DNA of 38,962 nucleotides from RGIG4034 sp045628945 (lineage in GTDB: Bacteria; Bacillota; Clostridia; Lachnospirales; Lachnospiraceae): assembly GCA_045628945.1 (NCBI GenBank), contig JAZQQG010000017.1, positions 1 to 38,962 of the forward strand, given 5' to 3'. Of the stretch, positions 16,441 through 24,962 are shown piece after piece. The stretch's first letter is position 1, and each line of letters opens with the position of its first letter. A program made the translations under genes and the position numbers. A model generated the notes under the pieces. That model was not told the DNA's origin. It worked only from the letters and a program-made list of their open reading frames with translations, and did not search any database.

Positions 16441-17199
16441 TTATTCGTAATACCAGGCATCTTCGTCACCGGTCGGTGCCGGTGTGTATTTCCTAAGTGC
16501 TTGTTCAATCATATATGTAAATAAGAACACAACCGCTCCGGGCAATACAAACGCCATCGGAAGTGGCAAATAAAAAATGTACAAATATCCGAGTCCCAAA
16601 GCAATTCCTGCCATAATCACCGTGTAAAGAACAAAACGGATGCTCATTACAAAGGATAACAGAATCCACTTCGAAATCGGCAACTCAAACCGACTCATTA
16701 CCGGGAACAGGTAGAGGCAGATACAAACACTGATGACTGCCAATACAATATAGATATGGTACATTGTCGTTCCCGTTGAATTCTCCCAGCTGATGGCGAC
16801 GGTACTCATATAGTACAGTCCAAAGAACCATGCAACCAGGATTGCCATCACAGCGATTCCCTTCATCAGGGTCCGCTTAAAGCAGGAGAAAAACTCCTTC
16901 ACGGGATATCCTCTGTCCTTGCGAACATTCTTAATCATCGCATAGTAGAATGCGGAAGTTCCTGCAGCTGCGGTAACCACCAAAGCAACACTGACCAACC
17001 AAAGCATGGTAAGAATCACCACATGTCCGGCCTTCGTAAGAAACCAAATCAGATTATAATCCGTAACACTCTCCGGTTTCTTCTTCGGCACAGCGGGTTT
17101 CTTATCTTCCACCTGCGCTTCCGACGTCTCGTTTAACATCTCATCCGATGTCTCATCCGTCGTCTCATTCAACGTTTCTTCCAATCTCTCGTCTTCCAC
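16441..17199 (-). CDS. DUF624 membrane protein with acidic N-terminal extension, 252 aa
   Basis: The membrane part from about residue 45 has DUF624 features (TAAAGTSAFYYAMIKNVRKDRGYPVKEFFSCFKR and a C-terminal hydrophobic pair). It is preceded by about 40 residues of low-complexity Glu/Thr/Asp/Asn repeats ending in a Lys/Pro stretch. The gene at 735-1370 lacks this extension. The start is GTG, overlapping the mannanase stop (TAGTG) with GGAGG nine bases upstream. It is the second gene of the mannan transporter operon. Confidence 0.82.
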   Translation of the reverse strand: MEDERLEETLNETTDETSDEMLNETSEAQVEDKKPAVPKKKPESVTDYNLIWFLTKAGHVVILTMLWLVSVALVVTAAAGTSAFYYAMIKNVRKDRGYPVKEFFSCFKRTLMKGIAVMAILVAWFFGLYYMSTVAISWENSTGTTMYHIYIVLAVISVCICLYLFPVMSRFELPISKWILLSFVMSIRFVLYTVIMAGIALGLGYLYIFYLPLPMAFVLPGAVVFLFTYMIEQALRKYTPAPTGDEDAWYYE

Positions 17200-18719
17200 T
17201 ACTTAACGTCCTCCCTAATTGGGTAAGCGGTTAAGTCCGGAAGCTCGTCCAGCGTAATGATATACTCGGAATCGTATACCTTACGCAACATATCTGCCGA
17301 AGTGTACTCCTCGGAATACATCGCAAGGTTGGAAAACTTCGTTACAAACTCCCCGCTCCACGTTGCGTAGAACAGCCACATCGATCCGTCGCGGGCCAGA
17401 TTGTCCGGATCCGGAATCGTTCCGTTCTCACTCAGTGCCACAAGCTTACGCTTTTCGGAGCAATTCATCGTACGGTAATAGGTATAGGTTTGAGAGGTAT
17501 ATACCTGATTGCCTGCGTAGATATCCCAACCGAGAATATCTACCACATCGTCTCCCGGATACCAGTCTTCCTTCTGTCCGTTCCATAACCAAATCAGGTT
17601 ATTGAGTTCATACTCTTCCACACAAATCTTATAAATCAAACGATACAGGGCGATGTAGGACTCCGCAGAGCAATTGCCCCACCAGAACCAACCGCCGCTT
17701 GCTTCATGAAGCGGTCTCCAGAGAATCGGGACATCTGCTTCTTTAAGAGGAAGCATTGCCTCGGCGATTGCACGAATATCGCCCACAATTGCATTGTAGG
17801 CAGCTTCGTCCTCGCCGCTCATTGCCTTATCGACATTAATCGTCGTATGTTCCTTATAGAAAGCACTGTACCAGGGTGAACCACTTCTTAAATAGCCCGA
17901 GGGGCCGGTCCAATGCCAGCACATCGTAACGATTGCACCTGCATCCCATGCCGCCTTGGCCAGATCAACGGTCTTTCCTTCCGAACCGTTTGCCGCAGAT
18001 AAAGGAGAATAATTCGACATATCCATTCCGACTACCGCCGGGAACTTGCCGGTCTCCTTGCGGATACATGCCATTTCATTTCCGTAAAGGCCGTCGCTGC
18101 AATACTGTCCGGAAAGGGTTGCCTTCCCGTAGGTGTCACAGAGATAACTCATCAGACGCTTTGCATTGTCCGAAGCATTCGCATTGACCAAATGTCCGTC
18201 CACATCATAGAAGCCGTCCCAGATTGGTTCACTCGTATAGAGATCCAGCTTATCCCAATCGTAGTAGCCCCAATAGGTATCCATCATAATGTCATGCTCG
18301 CCGGCTGCCAGATATACATGAGGCGCGATTACCTCTTCGAAATCCGTAGATTGCATATCCATTGCCGCAACCATTTCGCCATCCACATAGCATCGATTAT
18401 TCTTAAACGAGCCGCCTCCGGTACGAACCGTAAAATGCAGGTCGTAGAAATCTTCCTTGTCCACCGAAATCTTCACGGCTACAAAGTCCGCATCCGCCTT
18501 GTTGAAGCCGGTCGCATATCCGGTTCCGGAGCATCCCTCTTCTGTCTGTGCGTGCGTATTGCCGATGAAGTTTCCGTCCTCTGCCTCGTAGGTTGCCACC
18601 AATTTACTGGTGAAGTTCGGTCTCTTTTTACTCGAAGCCTTTTTCTTTCCGCATCCCGTAAAGGCTGTCGCCGCAAGAGATACCGTAAGTAGAAGGGCAA
18701 TGACTCTCTTGGCTCTCAT
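17199..18719 (-). CDS. GH26 endo-beta-1,4-mannanase lipoprotein with CBM35-like domain, 506 aa
   Basis: Lipobox FTGC (Cys23) places the enzyme on the cell surface. Residues ~40-163 resemble CBM35 (ATYEAEDGNFIGNTHAQ, GTGYATGF, AAGEHDIMM). The GH26 barrel spans ~180-490: SGQYCSDG, WHWTGPSGYL, the acid/base region WRPLHEASGGWFWWG (Glu339) and the nucleophile region LVALSENG (Glu431). GH26 mannanases cleave internal beta-1,4-mannosidic bonds, giving mannooligosaccharides for import. ATG at 18719 follows an AGGAG site. It is first in the long operon, downstream of a terminator and a palindromic AT-rich site at 18748-18766. The two catalytic glutamates are both present, so the enzyme should be active. 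Confidence 0.93.
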   Translation of the reverse strand: MRAKRVIALLLTVSLAATAFTGCGKKKASSKKRPNFTSKLVATYEAEDGNFIGNTHAQTEEGCSGTGYATGFNKADADFVAVKISVDKEDFYDLHFTVRTGGGSFKNNRCYVDGEMVAAMDMQSTDFEEVIAPHVYLAAGEHDIMMDTYWGYYDWDKLDLYTSEPIWDGFYDVDGHLVNANASDNAKRLMSYLCDTYGKATLSGQYCSDGLYGNEMACIRKETGKFPAVVGMDMSNYSPLSAANGSEGKTVDLAKAAWDAGAIVTMCWHWTGPSGYLRSGSPWYSAFYKEHTTINVDKAMSGEDEAAYNAIVGDIRAIAEAMLPLKEADVPILWRPLHEASGGWFWWGNCSAESYIALYRLIYKICVEEYELNNLIWLWNGQKEDWYPGDDVVDILGWDIYAGNQVYTSQTYTYYRTMNCSEKRKLVALSENGTIPDPDNLARDGSMWLFYATWSGEFVTKFSNLAMYSEEYTSADMLRKVYDSEYIITLDELPDLTAYPIREDVK

Positions 18720-18747
18720 GCTTGACTCCTATCTGTGGTTTGATTGC

Positions 18748-18766
18748 TAACAAAAAATATTTGTTA
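18748..18766. promoter_or_regulatory. palindromic operator candidate before the mannanase gene
   Basis: TAACAAA-aaata-TTTGTTA is a perfect 7-bp inverted repeat with a 5-nt spacer, centred about 38 bases before the mannanase start. A related palindrome occurs at 18973-18992 and single half-sites at 18964-18970 and near 18798. A dimeric repressor or activator could bind here. The region is AT-rich, so chance is not excluded. No regulator gene is in the window. Confidence 0.45.
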
Positions 18767-18833
18767 ATTTTTTCGTTATTTTTCGTCCGAAGCCTCATTT
18801 GTAACCTAACAGAATTTTGGGCATAGTTATGGC

Positions 18834-18884
18834 AAAAAGGCGCCGAAATATATAGTAAACTTTACTACACACTGGCGCCTTTTA
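18834..18884 (-). terminator. terminator after GH36 gene / leader hairpin of mannan operon
   Basis: AAAAGGCGCC and GGCGCCTTTT pair perfectly, with an inner TAGTAAA/TTTACTA stem, and on the minus strand the structure ends in a TTTTT run. It lies about 165 nt after the alpha-galactosidase stop and about 115 nt before the mannanase start. It most likely ends the GH2-GH36 transcript; because of its symmetry it could act on both strands. Confidence 0.75.
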
Positions 18885-18892
18885 CAAGTCTC

Positions 18893-18921
18893 ATTATAAT
18901 CTTTGTACAATAATGCTAAAA
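18893..18921 (-). promoter_or_regulatory. possible promoter of the mannan transporter operon
   Basis: A perfect minus-strand TATAAT occupies 18893-18898; the base run 17 nt upstream (TTTTAG) is a poor -35, which would suit an activator-dependent promoter. A start about seven bases on would put the 18834-18884 hairpin at the very 5' end of the transcript, about 165 nt before the mannanase. No better promoter is visible closer to the gene. Confidence 0.35.
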
Positions 18922-18963
18922 CTATCCTACTTCATTTCATCAAAATCACAACGAAAAAATGTT

Positions 18964-18992
18964 TTTGTTAAGTTACAAATCGACATTTGTTA
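18964..18992. promoter_or_regulatory. second TTTGTTA-type palindrome cluster
   Basis: TTTGTTA at 18964-18970 is followed by TTACAAAT-cgac-ATTTGTTA at 18973-18992 (ATTTGT/ACAAAT core with one mismatch). The half-site equals that of the palindrome at 18748-18766. The rest of the 329-nt gap 18720-19048 holds no gene-like frame. Confidence 0.35.
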
Positions 18993-19048
18993 GTTTATGT
19001 AAATCGTTGTTCTATTGGTTCAAATCCTGTAGAAATGTGAATATTGCG

Positions 19049-21241
19049 TTATTTTTTACGTAAATGAATTAACTTACTCTGGAAATCTCCCCACATATTG
19101 GCAATCGGTAATCCGGCTTTACTTAACACTTCTCCGGAATATTCTTTGCCGGTTTCTTCCTCCACATAGGTGTACGAAGGATTCAGTCCGGGAACCAGAA
19201 TTCGTCTGGAATGGAAATTCGGGCGATTCAGAATCTGCACAAAGGTAATCAGTGCCTCGTCCTGTTGCTCGGATACAACCTCCCAGCAATCAAATTCATT
19301 ATTTTCGCGGCAGGAAGCAATACGATAATACTCACCGTTACGCACCAGGTCATTGTACTTATGATACATTTCCACCTGGCCCGGGATTGCATTACGCTCC
19401 TCCTCGGGAATCTTCGTAACATCCAGCTCGTAGCCGAAGGTACCGGCCAAAGCCACATGACCTCTCGTACTAAAAGGAGTCACACGACCCACGGTATGAT
19501 TCGGACATACACTGACATGAGCACCCATGGTGGAAAGCGGGTAGATTAACGCAGTTCCTTCCTGAATCTTCAGACGCTCGATGGCATCCGTATCGTCGGA
19601 GCACCAGATCTGCGGCGAGTAAAAGAGCATACCGGGATCAAAACGCGCGCCGCCGCCCGAACAGTTCTCCAAAAGCAGGTGCGGGAATTCACGCAAGAGT
19701 CTCTCCTGCAATTCGTAAACCGCAAGCATATAACGATGGTAGAGCTCGCCCTGGCAATCCGGATCCAGGCGATAGCTGCCCAACTCTGCCAACTGGCGGT
19801 TCATATCCCACTTAACATATTCAATATTGGCACTGCGAAGGATGGTCGCAATACTGTTCCAAGTGTGTTCCAACACTTCAGGTCTTGTCAAATCCAGGAC
19901 ATACTGGTTACGGCATAAGCCACCCTTGCGGCCCGGAACACCGATTGCCCAATCCGGATGGGCGCGATACAGGTCGGAATCGGGAGAAATCATCTCCGGC
20001 TCAAACCAGATACCGAACTTCATGCCTAACTTATTCACTTCATCCACCAGGTACTTCAATCCTCCGGGAAGCTTCTCCTCATTGACATACCAGTCCCCGA
20101 GTGCACGGTTATCGTCACAACGGTTTCCAAACCAGCCGTCGTCCATAACAAGCATCTCAATCCCAAGCTTCGAAGCCTGTCTTGCAATATCCAGAAGCTT
20201 ATCGGTATTGAAATCAAAATACGTTGCTTCCCAGTTGTTAATCAGAATCGGGCGCTTCTTGTCCTTGTAAGGACTGCGAATCAGGTGCTTACGATAGAGA
20301 TTATGATAGGAATGGGTCATGCGGGTAAAGCCTTCATCCGAGTAGGTCATTGCCACCTCAGGAGCCTGGAACTGCTCTCCCTTGGCAAGTTTCCAACAGA
20401 AATTATAGGGCGAAATACCCATCATGGTGCGTACGCCGCCAAACTGGTCCATGGCGCTGCATCCCTCAAAATTACCGGAATAGATGAAATGGAAACCGAA
20501 TACCTCGCCGGTCGTCTGTGTTGCATTGGGCGACTGCAGAGCAAGGAAAGGATGATCCTGGTGACTGCTCTCGCCTCGCTCGGAGCAGACTACCGTTCTC
20601 GTATGTCCGATGGGACGAGTCTCAATACGACGCTCTCTTGCCCAGGAACCATGCATCGTAAGAATGCTGTAATCCTTATTGTCCATATCCAGGCAGGTGG
20701 AAAGAACCTTCGTTAAGTAAATCGGCTTCTCATTGGAGACATTGACAATCTTCACGCTTCTTGTAATGACGTCCTCCTTCGGGAATACGCCATACTGCAG
20801 TACCACCTGCAATCCAAGGATTTTGTCCTCCAAGGTTACATCCAGACACTGCACCTGTCCCGCCTCGCCAAAGGTTGCGGGAAGACCGGGAAGACGTCCC
20901 TTGCCGTCGCGAATCTCATAGGAAGCATAAGCAAGCTCCAACGCATTAAAGCCCTCGCTTGTGCGAATCTCCAGACAATGGTCACGGAAATCTCCCAAAC
21001 CGCCGGTGGGATACTCATAGGGTGCGCAATCCAAGAAGGAGGTCTTATCCTTCGGATTTACGGTTGGAGTAAAAGGTGCTTCCGTCGTTCTTGCCAGATA
21101 AGCCAGATTATCATCCGACACGTATGCGCCGTAATAATAATGTAAAAGATAACCGAATTCATCCTGAACGCCAAAGGCATAGGTCGTATGCTCGGTATCT
21201 AATTTAAAGGTCTTGGTGGATTCATTGTAGGCAATTGCCAT
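19049..21241 (-). CDS. GH36 alpha-galactosidase, 730 aa
   Basis: Full-length GH36 enzyme: N-terminal beta-sandwich (to about 320), catalytic barrel and C-terminal beta domain. Motifs include LVMDDGWFG (365-373), EYVKWDMNRQL with probable nucleophile Asp479, ENCSGGGARFD and WCSDDTDAIER with probable acid/base Asp549. It removes alpha-1,6-galactose side groups from galactomannan or raffinose-type oligosaccharides. There is no signal peptide, so it acts in the cytoplasm on imported sugars. It starts 16 nt after the beta-mannosidase stop with AAGGAG upstream, so the two form one operon. The usual symbol would be aga/rafA, but I leave it blank because substrate preference is not known. Confidence 0.95.
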   Translation of the reverse strand: MAIAYNESTKTFKLDTEHTTYAFGVQDEFGYLLHYYYGAYVSDDNLAYLARTTEAPFTPTVNPKDKTSFLDCAPYEYPTGGLGDFRDHCLEIRTSEGFNALELAYASYEIRDGKGRLPGLPATFGEAGQVQCLDVTLEDKILGLQVVLQYGVFPKEDVITRSVKIVNVSNEKPIYLTKVLSTCLDMDNKDYSILTMHGSWARERRIETRPIGHTRTVVCSERGESSHQDHPFLALQSPNATQTTGEVFGFHFIYSGNFEGCSAMDQFGGVRTMMGISPYNFCWKLAKGEQFQAPEVAMTYSDEGFTRMTHSYHNLYRKHLIRSPYKDKKRPILINNWEATYFDFNTDKLLDIARQASKLGIEMLVMDDGWFGNRCDDNRALGDWYVNEEKLPGGLKYLVDEVNKLGMKFGIWFEPEMISPDSDLYRAHPDWAIGVPGRKGGLCRNQYVLDLTRPEVLEHTWNSIATILRSANIEYVKWDMNRQLAELGSYRLDPDCQGELYHRYMLAVYELQERLLREFPHLLLENCSGGGARFDPGMLFYSPQIWCSDDTDAIERLKIQEGTALIYPLSTMGAHVSVCPNHTVGRVTPFSTRGHVALAGTFGYELDVTKIPEEERNAIPGQVEMYHKYNDLVRNGEYYRIASCRENNEFDCWEVVSEQQDEALITFVQILNRPNFHSRRILVPGLNPSYTYVEEETGKEYSGEVLSKAGLPIANMWGDFQSKLIHLRKK

Positions 21242-21257
21242 TGTTTATTCTCCTTTT

Positions 21258-23789
21258 CTATTGGTGATAGGAATCCTGCAGGCATCGTGCGCACACATTG
21301 TCTGACGCAGTCAAAAGCATGGAATCGTGTATTTCGTTCTGTCCGTCCCAACCGATGATGTCTTCGGCATGTCCAAGGACGGTCTTAGGCTGTCCGTCCG
21401 TCAGGTCAAAGAAGTTCTCGTCAAAACGTACTTTTTTACCGGGAATGTAAAGCTCCACAAAAGGAACAAATACATCACTTTGCACCGTGACCTCCACGGT
21501 TTTATTGTCTATCAGGCGGTAGGATACGTTCAACGTTGCCGGTTGCAGCTTCATATGCTTGAAAGGTGCAAAGAGAACCGTCTGCCTGCTCACCGTGGCA
21601 TCTCCATGCCGGAAGATTACTTCCGCAAAGCATTCCCGCTCTCTGCCGGTGACACGGTCTGCAAGTGCAATCTCCTGTCCTCTTGTAACCGAAAAAGCCT
21701 CCGTCCGAAGAATCTGTCCCGGAATCGTTTCCCCGATGACAGCTCCGTTCATATCCCGCAGGGTTACGGACACCTCCGTGGTATCCTCCGCAAAGGCTTC
21801 GTTCTGAACATAGGGAACCAATGTCGTTCCCTCCACCTTGACGCTTCCGTTTACATTGGCAAAAAAGGATTTTGCCATGTATTGCAGTGCTTTCCAGCGG
21901 CCGTAGTAATCAATGCCGGCCCAGGAGGCTACCGGCCAGTTGTCATTTAACTGCCAGTACACGGCACCCATGCAGCGTCCGCGGTTTCGTCTCCAATGCT
22001 CCACGCCGCTCTTGATGGCAATTCCCTGTAACACCTGGCTGACATAGAGAAGTCCTTCAAAATCCTTCGGATACAGGAAATTCTCCGAAATATAGTGAAG
22101 AATCTTGGCATTGGCCGTGCCGTTCTTCTGATGACTCTCCATTACGGGGCTGAAAATATTCCAATCCCCGGCCTTCGTAAAGGTTCGAACAGTATCCATG
22201 CAGGGCCAGGACTGGAAGCCGAATTCCGAACAGAACCGGAAGAAATACTTCTCATAATCTGTGAAGGGCTTTTCCCCGTGCCATACATCCCAATAATGGC
22301 GATCGCCGACATTGTCATCATCCGGGCGGTCGATTCCGCCGCCGCTTGACGGGGAAGAGGGCCAGTAGAAGGTATCGGGATTCTCTTTTGCAAGAAGCGT
22401 GGGAATCAGTTCTTCAAACAGGTACAGGTAATCCTTTCGTAAGGCATCCGGATGATCGCAGAAACCATACCAATGGTCCCATGCTGACTCCATCTCATTG
22501 TTTCCGCACCAAAGTCCCAAGCTTGCGTGTGACTTCAGGCGTCGCACGTTATCGATCACTTCCTCGCGGATGGTCGCCTCCAAATGCGGCATCAGATCAT
22601 ATACATTGCAGGCAAACATAAAGTCCTGCCAAAGAATCAACCCATATTCATCGCACAGATCGTAGAAATCATCGGACGGGTAATAACCGCCGCCCCAGAT
22701 GCGAATACAGTTAAAATTCGCCAGTGCGGAGGCGCGAATCAATTCTTCACTGTGCGCTCGTGTAATGCGATGATAGAAACAGTCTTCCGGAATATAATCG
22801 GCACCCTTCGCAAAAATCTTCTGTCCGTTCACCATAAAAGCGAACTCGGACCCCCATTCATCCGGTTCCTGACTTACGGTCAGGATACGAAGACCGATTC
22901 GAGCGGTTTTGGTCATTCCTTCCTTGGTGGTAACCGTCAGGCGATACAATGGTTGTTTTCCCAGACCGTTCGGCCACCAGAGAAACGGATTGTCTACCGT
23001 GAAGCTTCCGTCCGCATTGGCCGGGATGGCTTCCCCATTCGGTGACACGAGTGTCAGTGTCGCATAAGCCTCATGCAGATAGTCCGTCGTTAAGGACACA
23101 TTGGTCGTTCCGAGACTCTCTTTCCCTACCCCGTAGGTATTGTCCGGCAATCCGTAGATTACCTCCGGCAAAAGCGTCACGACTCCGTTCTCATGCACCT
23201 GTCTTGCACTGACATACGCCGGATAAGCCACATCGTATTCCATCAAATGCACCGGTCGAAACAGTCCGATATCCGGAAGCTGTGGACCCCAGTCCCAACC
23301 GTACATGGAGTGGGCTTTCCGAATGTACTGGTTGCCTTCCATCGCGCCGCAGGCGATATAATGAATCTCCTTGCCCGGTGTGGGGCGAATCCCCTCCATA
23401 TAGGTGATCGGCGAGGTGAAGCGCAACAGCAGTTCATTGGTGCCGACCTTCAGAACCCCTTCCGTGCGAAAGCGCCAGGTCCGATGCATATTGTCGGTTC
23501 GTCCCACCGTAACGCCGTTAAGGATTACCTCCGCAACAGTATCGATTCCCTCGAAAATCAATTCCGAGTGCAATCCGCACAGTGTTTCTTTCTCAAAAAC
23601 CAGTCGAAAATTAAAGTCCTTGCGCAGCATTTCGCGCGTAACATATTCGTTCTCCCGATAATAGGGGTCTTCCATCCTACCGGCGTCCAGATATGCCGAC
23701 ATCACAGAGCCCGGAACCGTTACCGGAATCCAATCATTGCTTCCCCGTTCGCACAGCTGCCAATTGTCCTTCAATACAAAATCTTTCAT
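21258..23789 (-). CDS. GH2 beta-mannosidase, 843 aa
   Basis: The sequence has the GH2 order of sugar-binding, immunoglobulin-like and barrel domains. CIRIWGGGYYPSDDFYDLCDEYGLILWQDF is split here as CIRIWGGGYYPSDDF and EYGLILWQDFMFAC, both characteristic of beta-mannosidases rather than beta-galactosidases. Catalytic residues are Glu432 (WCGNNEMESAW, acid/base) and Glu522 (FCSEFGFQSWP, nucleophile). It releases mannose from the non-reducing end of mannooligosaccharides in the cytoplasm; no signal peptide is present. I start at ATG 23789 (MKDFVLKDNW) because AGGGGG stands five bases upstream; an in-frame start at 23831 would add 14 residues without a good site. First gene of the GH2-GH36 operon. 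Confidence 0.93.
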   Translation of the reverse strand: MKDFVLKDNWQLCERGSNDWIPVTVPGSVMSAYLDAGRMEDPYYRENEYVTREMLRKDFNFRLVFEKETLCGLHSELIFEGIDTVAEVILNGVTVGRTDNMHRTWRFRTEGVLKVGTNELLLRFTSPITYMEGIRPTPGKEIHYIACGAMEGNQYIRKAHSMYGWDWGPQLPDIGLFRPVHLMEYDVAYPAYVSARQVHENGVVTLLPEVIYGLPDNTYGVGKESLGTTNVSLTTDYLHEAYATLTLVSPNGEAIPANADGSFTVDNPFLWWPNGLGKQPLYRLTVTTKEGMTKTARIGLRILTVSQEPDEWGSEFAFMVNGQKIFAKGADYIPEDCFYHRITRAHSEELIRASALANFNCIRIWGGGYYPSDDFYDLCDEYGLILWQDFMFACNVYDLMPHLEATIREEVIDNVRRLKSHASLGLWCGNNEMESAWDHWYGFCDHPDALRKDYLYLFEELIPTLLAKENPDTFYWPSSPSSGGGIDRPDDDNVGDRHYWDVWHGEKPFTDYEKYFFRFCSEFGFQSWPCMDTVRTFTKAGDWNIFSPVMESHQKNGTANAKILHYISENFLYPKDFEGLLYVSQVLQGIAIKSGVEHWRRNRGRCMGAVYWQLNDNWPVASWAGIDYYGRWKALQYMAKSFFANVNGSVKVEGTTLVPYVQNEAFAEDTTEVSVTLRDMNGAVIGETIPGQILRTEAFSVTRGQEIALADRVTGRERECFAEVIFRHGDATVSRQTVLFAPFKHMKLQPATLNVSYRLIDNKTVEVTVQSDVFVPFVELYIPGKKVRFDENFFDLTDGQPKTVLGHAEDIIGWDGQNEIHDSMLLTASDNVCARCLQDSYHQ

Positions 23790-23847
23790 TTTTCCCCCTA
23801 GGAAAGGTCGCCCGAACGCTTCAGACAACACTCCTCATAATAAAAGA

Positions 23848-23877
23848 ATAATAAGGCAGATACTTTCGTCTTGTCAA
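23848..23877 (-). promoter_or_regulatory. sigma-A promoter of the beta-mannosidase operon
   Basis: Minus-strand TTGACA (23872-23877) and TATTAT (23848-23853) are 18 bases apart, giving a consensus -35 and a good -10 about 60 bases before the GH2 start. It is back to back with the ROK-operon promoter. Confidence 0.75.
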
Positions 23878-23904
23878 CCGAAGCCTGATGTACTTTCTAT
23901 TGTT

Positions 23905-23933
23905 TTTTTGCATGAAATATTTTATTCTATTAT
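23905..23933 (+). promoter_or_regulatory. probable promoter of the ROK operon
   Basis: TTTTTG (23905-23910), 17 bases, TATTAT (23928-23933), ending 34 bases before the ROK start; an alternative pairing is TTGCAT (23908) with TATCAA (23931). The -35 is imperfect in both cases. Confidence 0.45.
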
Positions 23934-23967
23934 CAAAGAAATTCTTACCGAAAGTGAGGAAATTTTT

Positions 23968-24948
23968 ATGGCAAAATACGCAATCGGCATTGATCTGGGC
24001 GGAACGAATATTAAAGCCGGTCTGGTGGACGAGAACTACAAAATTCTCGCAGAATCCAGCATCCCTACCTTAGTGACTCGTCCGGTCGAAGCCATTATCA
24101 ATGATATGATGTTGCAGATTGTCGGTCTGACAGCTTCCTATCCCGCGCCTCAGAATGATATCGTCGGAATCGGAATCGGAAGCCCCGGCATTATTGACTC
24201 CGAAAAGGGAACCGTCATCTACTCCAATAACTTCAATTGGAAGAACGTTCCGTTAAAGGGTCTCATCGAGCAAAGAACCATGTACAAGGTGGCGATTACC
24301 AATGACGCCAATGCCGCAGCTTTGGGCGAGGTTGCCGCCGGTACCGGTCGCAACTACCGAAATGCCATTGTATTAACTCTTGGCACAGGTGTCGGAAGCG
24401 GCATTATCTTAAACGGCAAAATTTTTGACGGTTGCAATCTCGGCGGAAGCGAATTCGGTCACACCACGCTGATTTCCGGCGGAGAAGAATGTACCTGCGG
24501 CCGCAAAGGATGCGTAGAAGCCTACGTTTCCGCTACCGCTCTGATTCGGGAAGGTCGCAAGGCCATGGAAGCCAATCCGGATTCCATGCTCAAGAAGATG
24601 AGCGATGCAAACGGTGGAAATCTTGATCCCAAGATGATTTTCGATGCGGCAAATCAGAAGGATCCCGCTGCCGCCAAAATCGTAGAAGAATATATCATGC
24701 ATCTCGGCGATGCCATCGTGAATGCCATTAATCTTTTCCGCCCGGACATCGTCCTCTTAGGCGGCGGTGTCTGCAATCAGGGCAACGCATTGACCATTCC
24801 GCTCAACGCGTATGTGCGTAAGCATTGCTTCGGTGGTGACAAGGCATTCATCCCGCCCATCGGGATTGCACAGCTAGACAACCATGCCGGAATCATCGGC
24901 GGTGCCGCTCTGGCCTTTTCCACCTTAAACGCTCCCAGTTGGTTCTGA
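23968..24948 (+). CDS. ROK-family sugar kinase (glucokinase/mannokinase type), 326 aa
   Basis: The N-terminal phosphate-binding motif IGIDLGGTNIKAGLVD, the catalytic-site TNDANAAALGE (Asp113), the TLGTGVGSGII loop and the ROK zinc site are all present: His165 in EFGHTTL with Cys175, Cys177 and Cys182 in CTCGRKGC. It phosphorylates a hexose, glucose or mannose, with ATP in the cytoplasm. There is no N-terminal DNA-binding domain, so it is an enzyme and not a ROK repressor. Start ATG 23968 follows GTGAGGA; a longer in-frame start at 23737 would overlap the opposite gene and is unlikely. In this locus mannose freed by the GH2 enzyme is a natural substrate. It leads a three-gene operon. Confidence 0.9.
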   Translation: MAKYAIGIDLGGTNIKAGLVDENYKILAESSIPTLVTRPVEAIINDMMLQIVGLTASYPAPQNDIVGIGIGSPGIIDSEKGTVIYSNNFNWKNVPLKGLIEQRTMYKVAITNDANAAALGEVAAGTGRNYRNAIVLTLGTGVGSGIILNGKIFDGCNLGGSEFGHTTLISGGEECTCGRKGCVEAYVSATALIREGRKAMEANPDSMLKKMSDANGGNLDPKMIFDAANQKDPAAAKIVEEYIMHLGDAIVNAINLFRPDIVLLGGGVCNQGNALTIPLNAYVRKHCFGGDKAFIPPIGIAQLDNHAGIIGGAALAFSTLNAPSWF

Positions 24949-24962
24949 TAAAGGAGAATTCC

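Noticed and set aside
21327..21950. Plus-strand frame of 207 codons
   Set aside because: Opposite the C-terminal half of beta-mannosidase; no ribosome site or family match.
23737..23967. N-terminal extension of the ROK kinase
   Set aside because: Would overlap the beta-mannosidase start and both promoters; the ROK fold begins at ATG 23968 with a good ribosome site.
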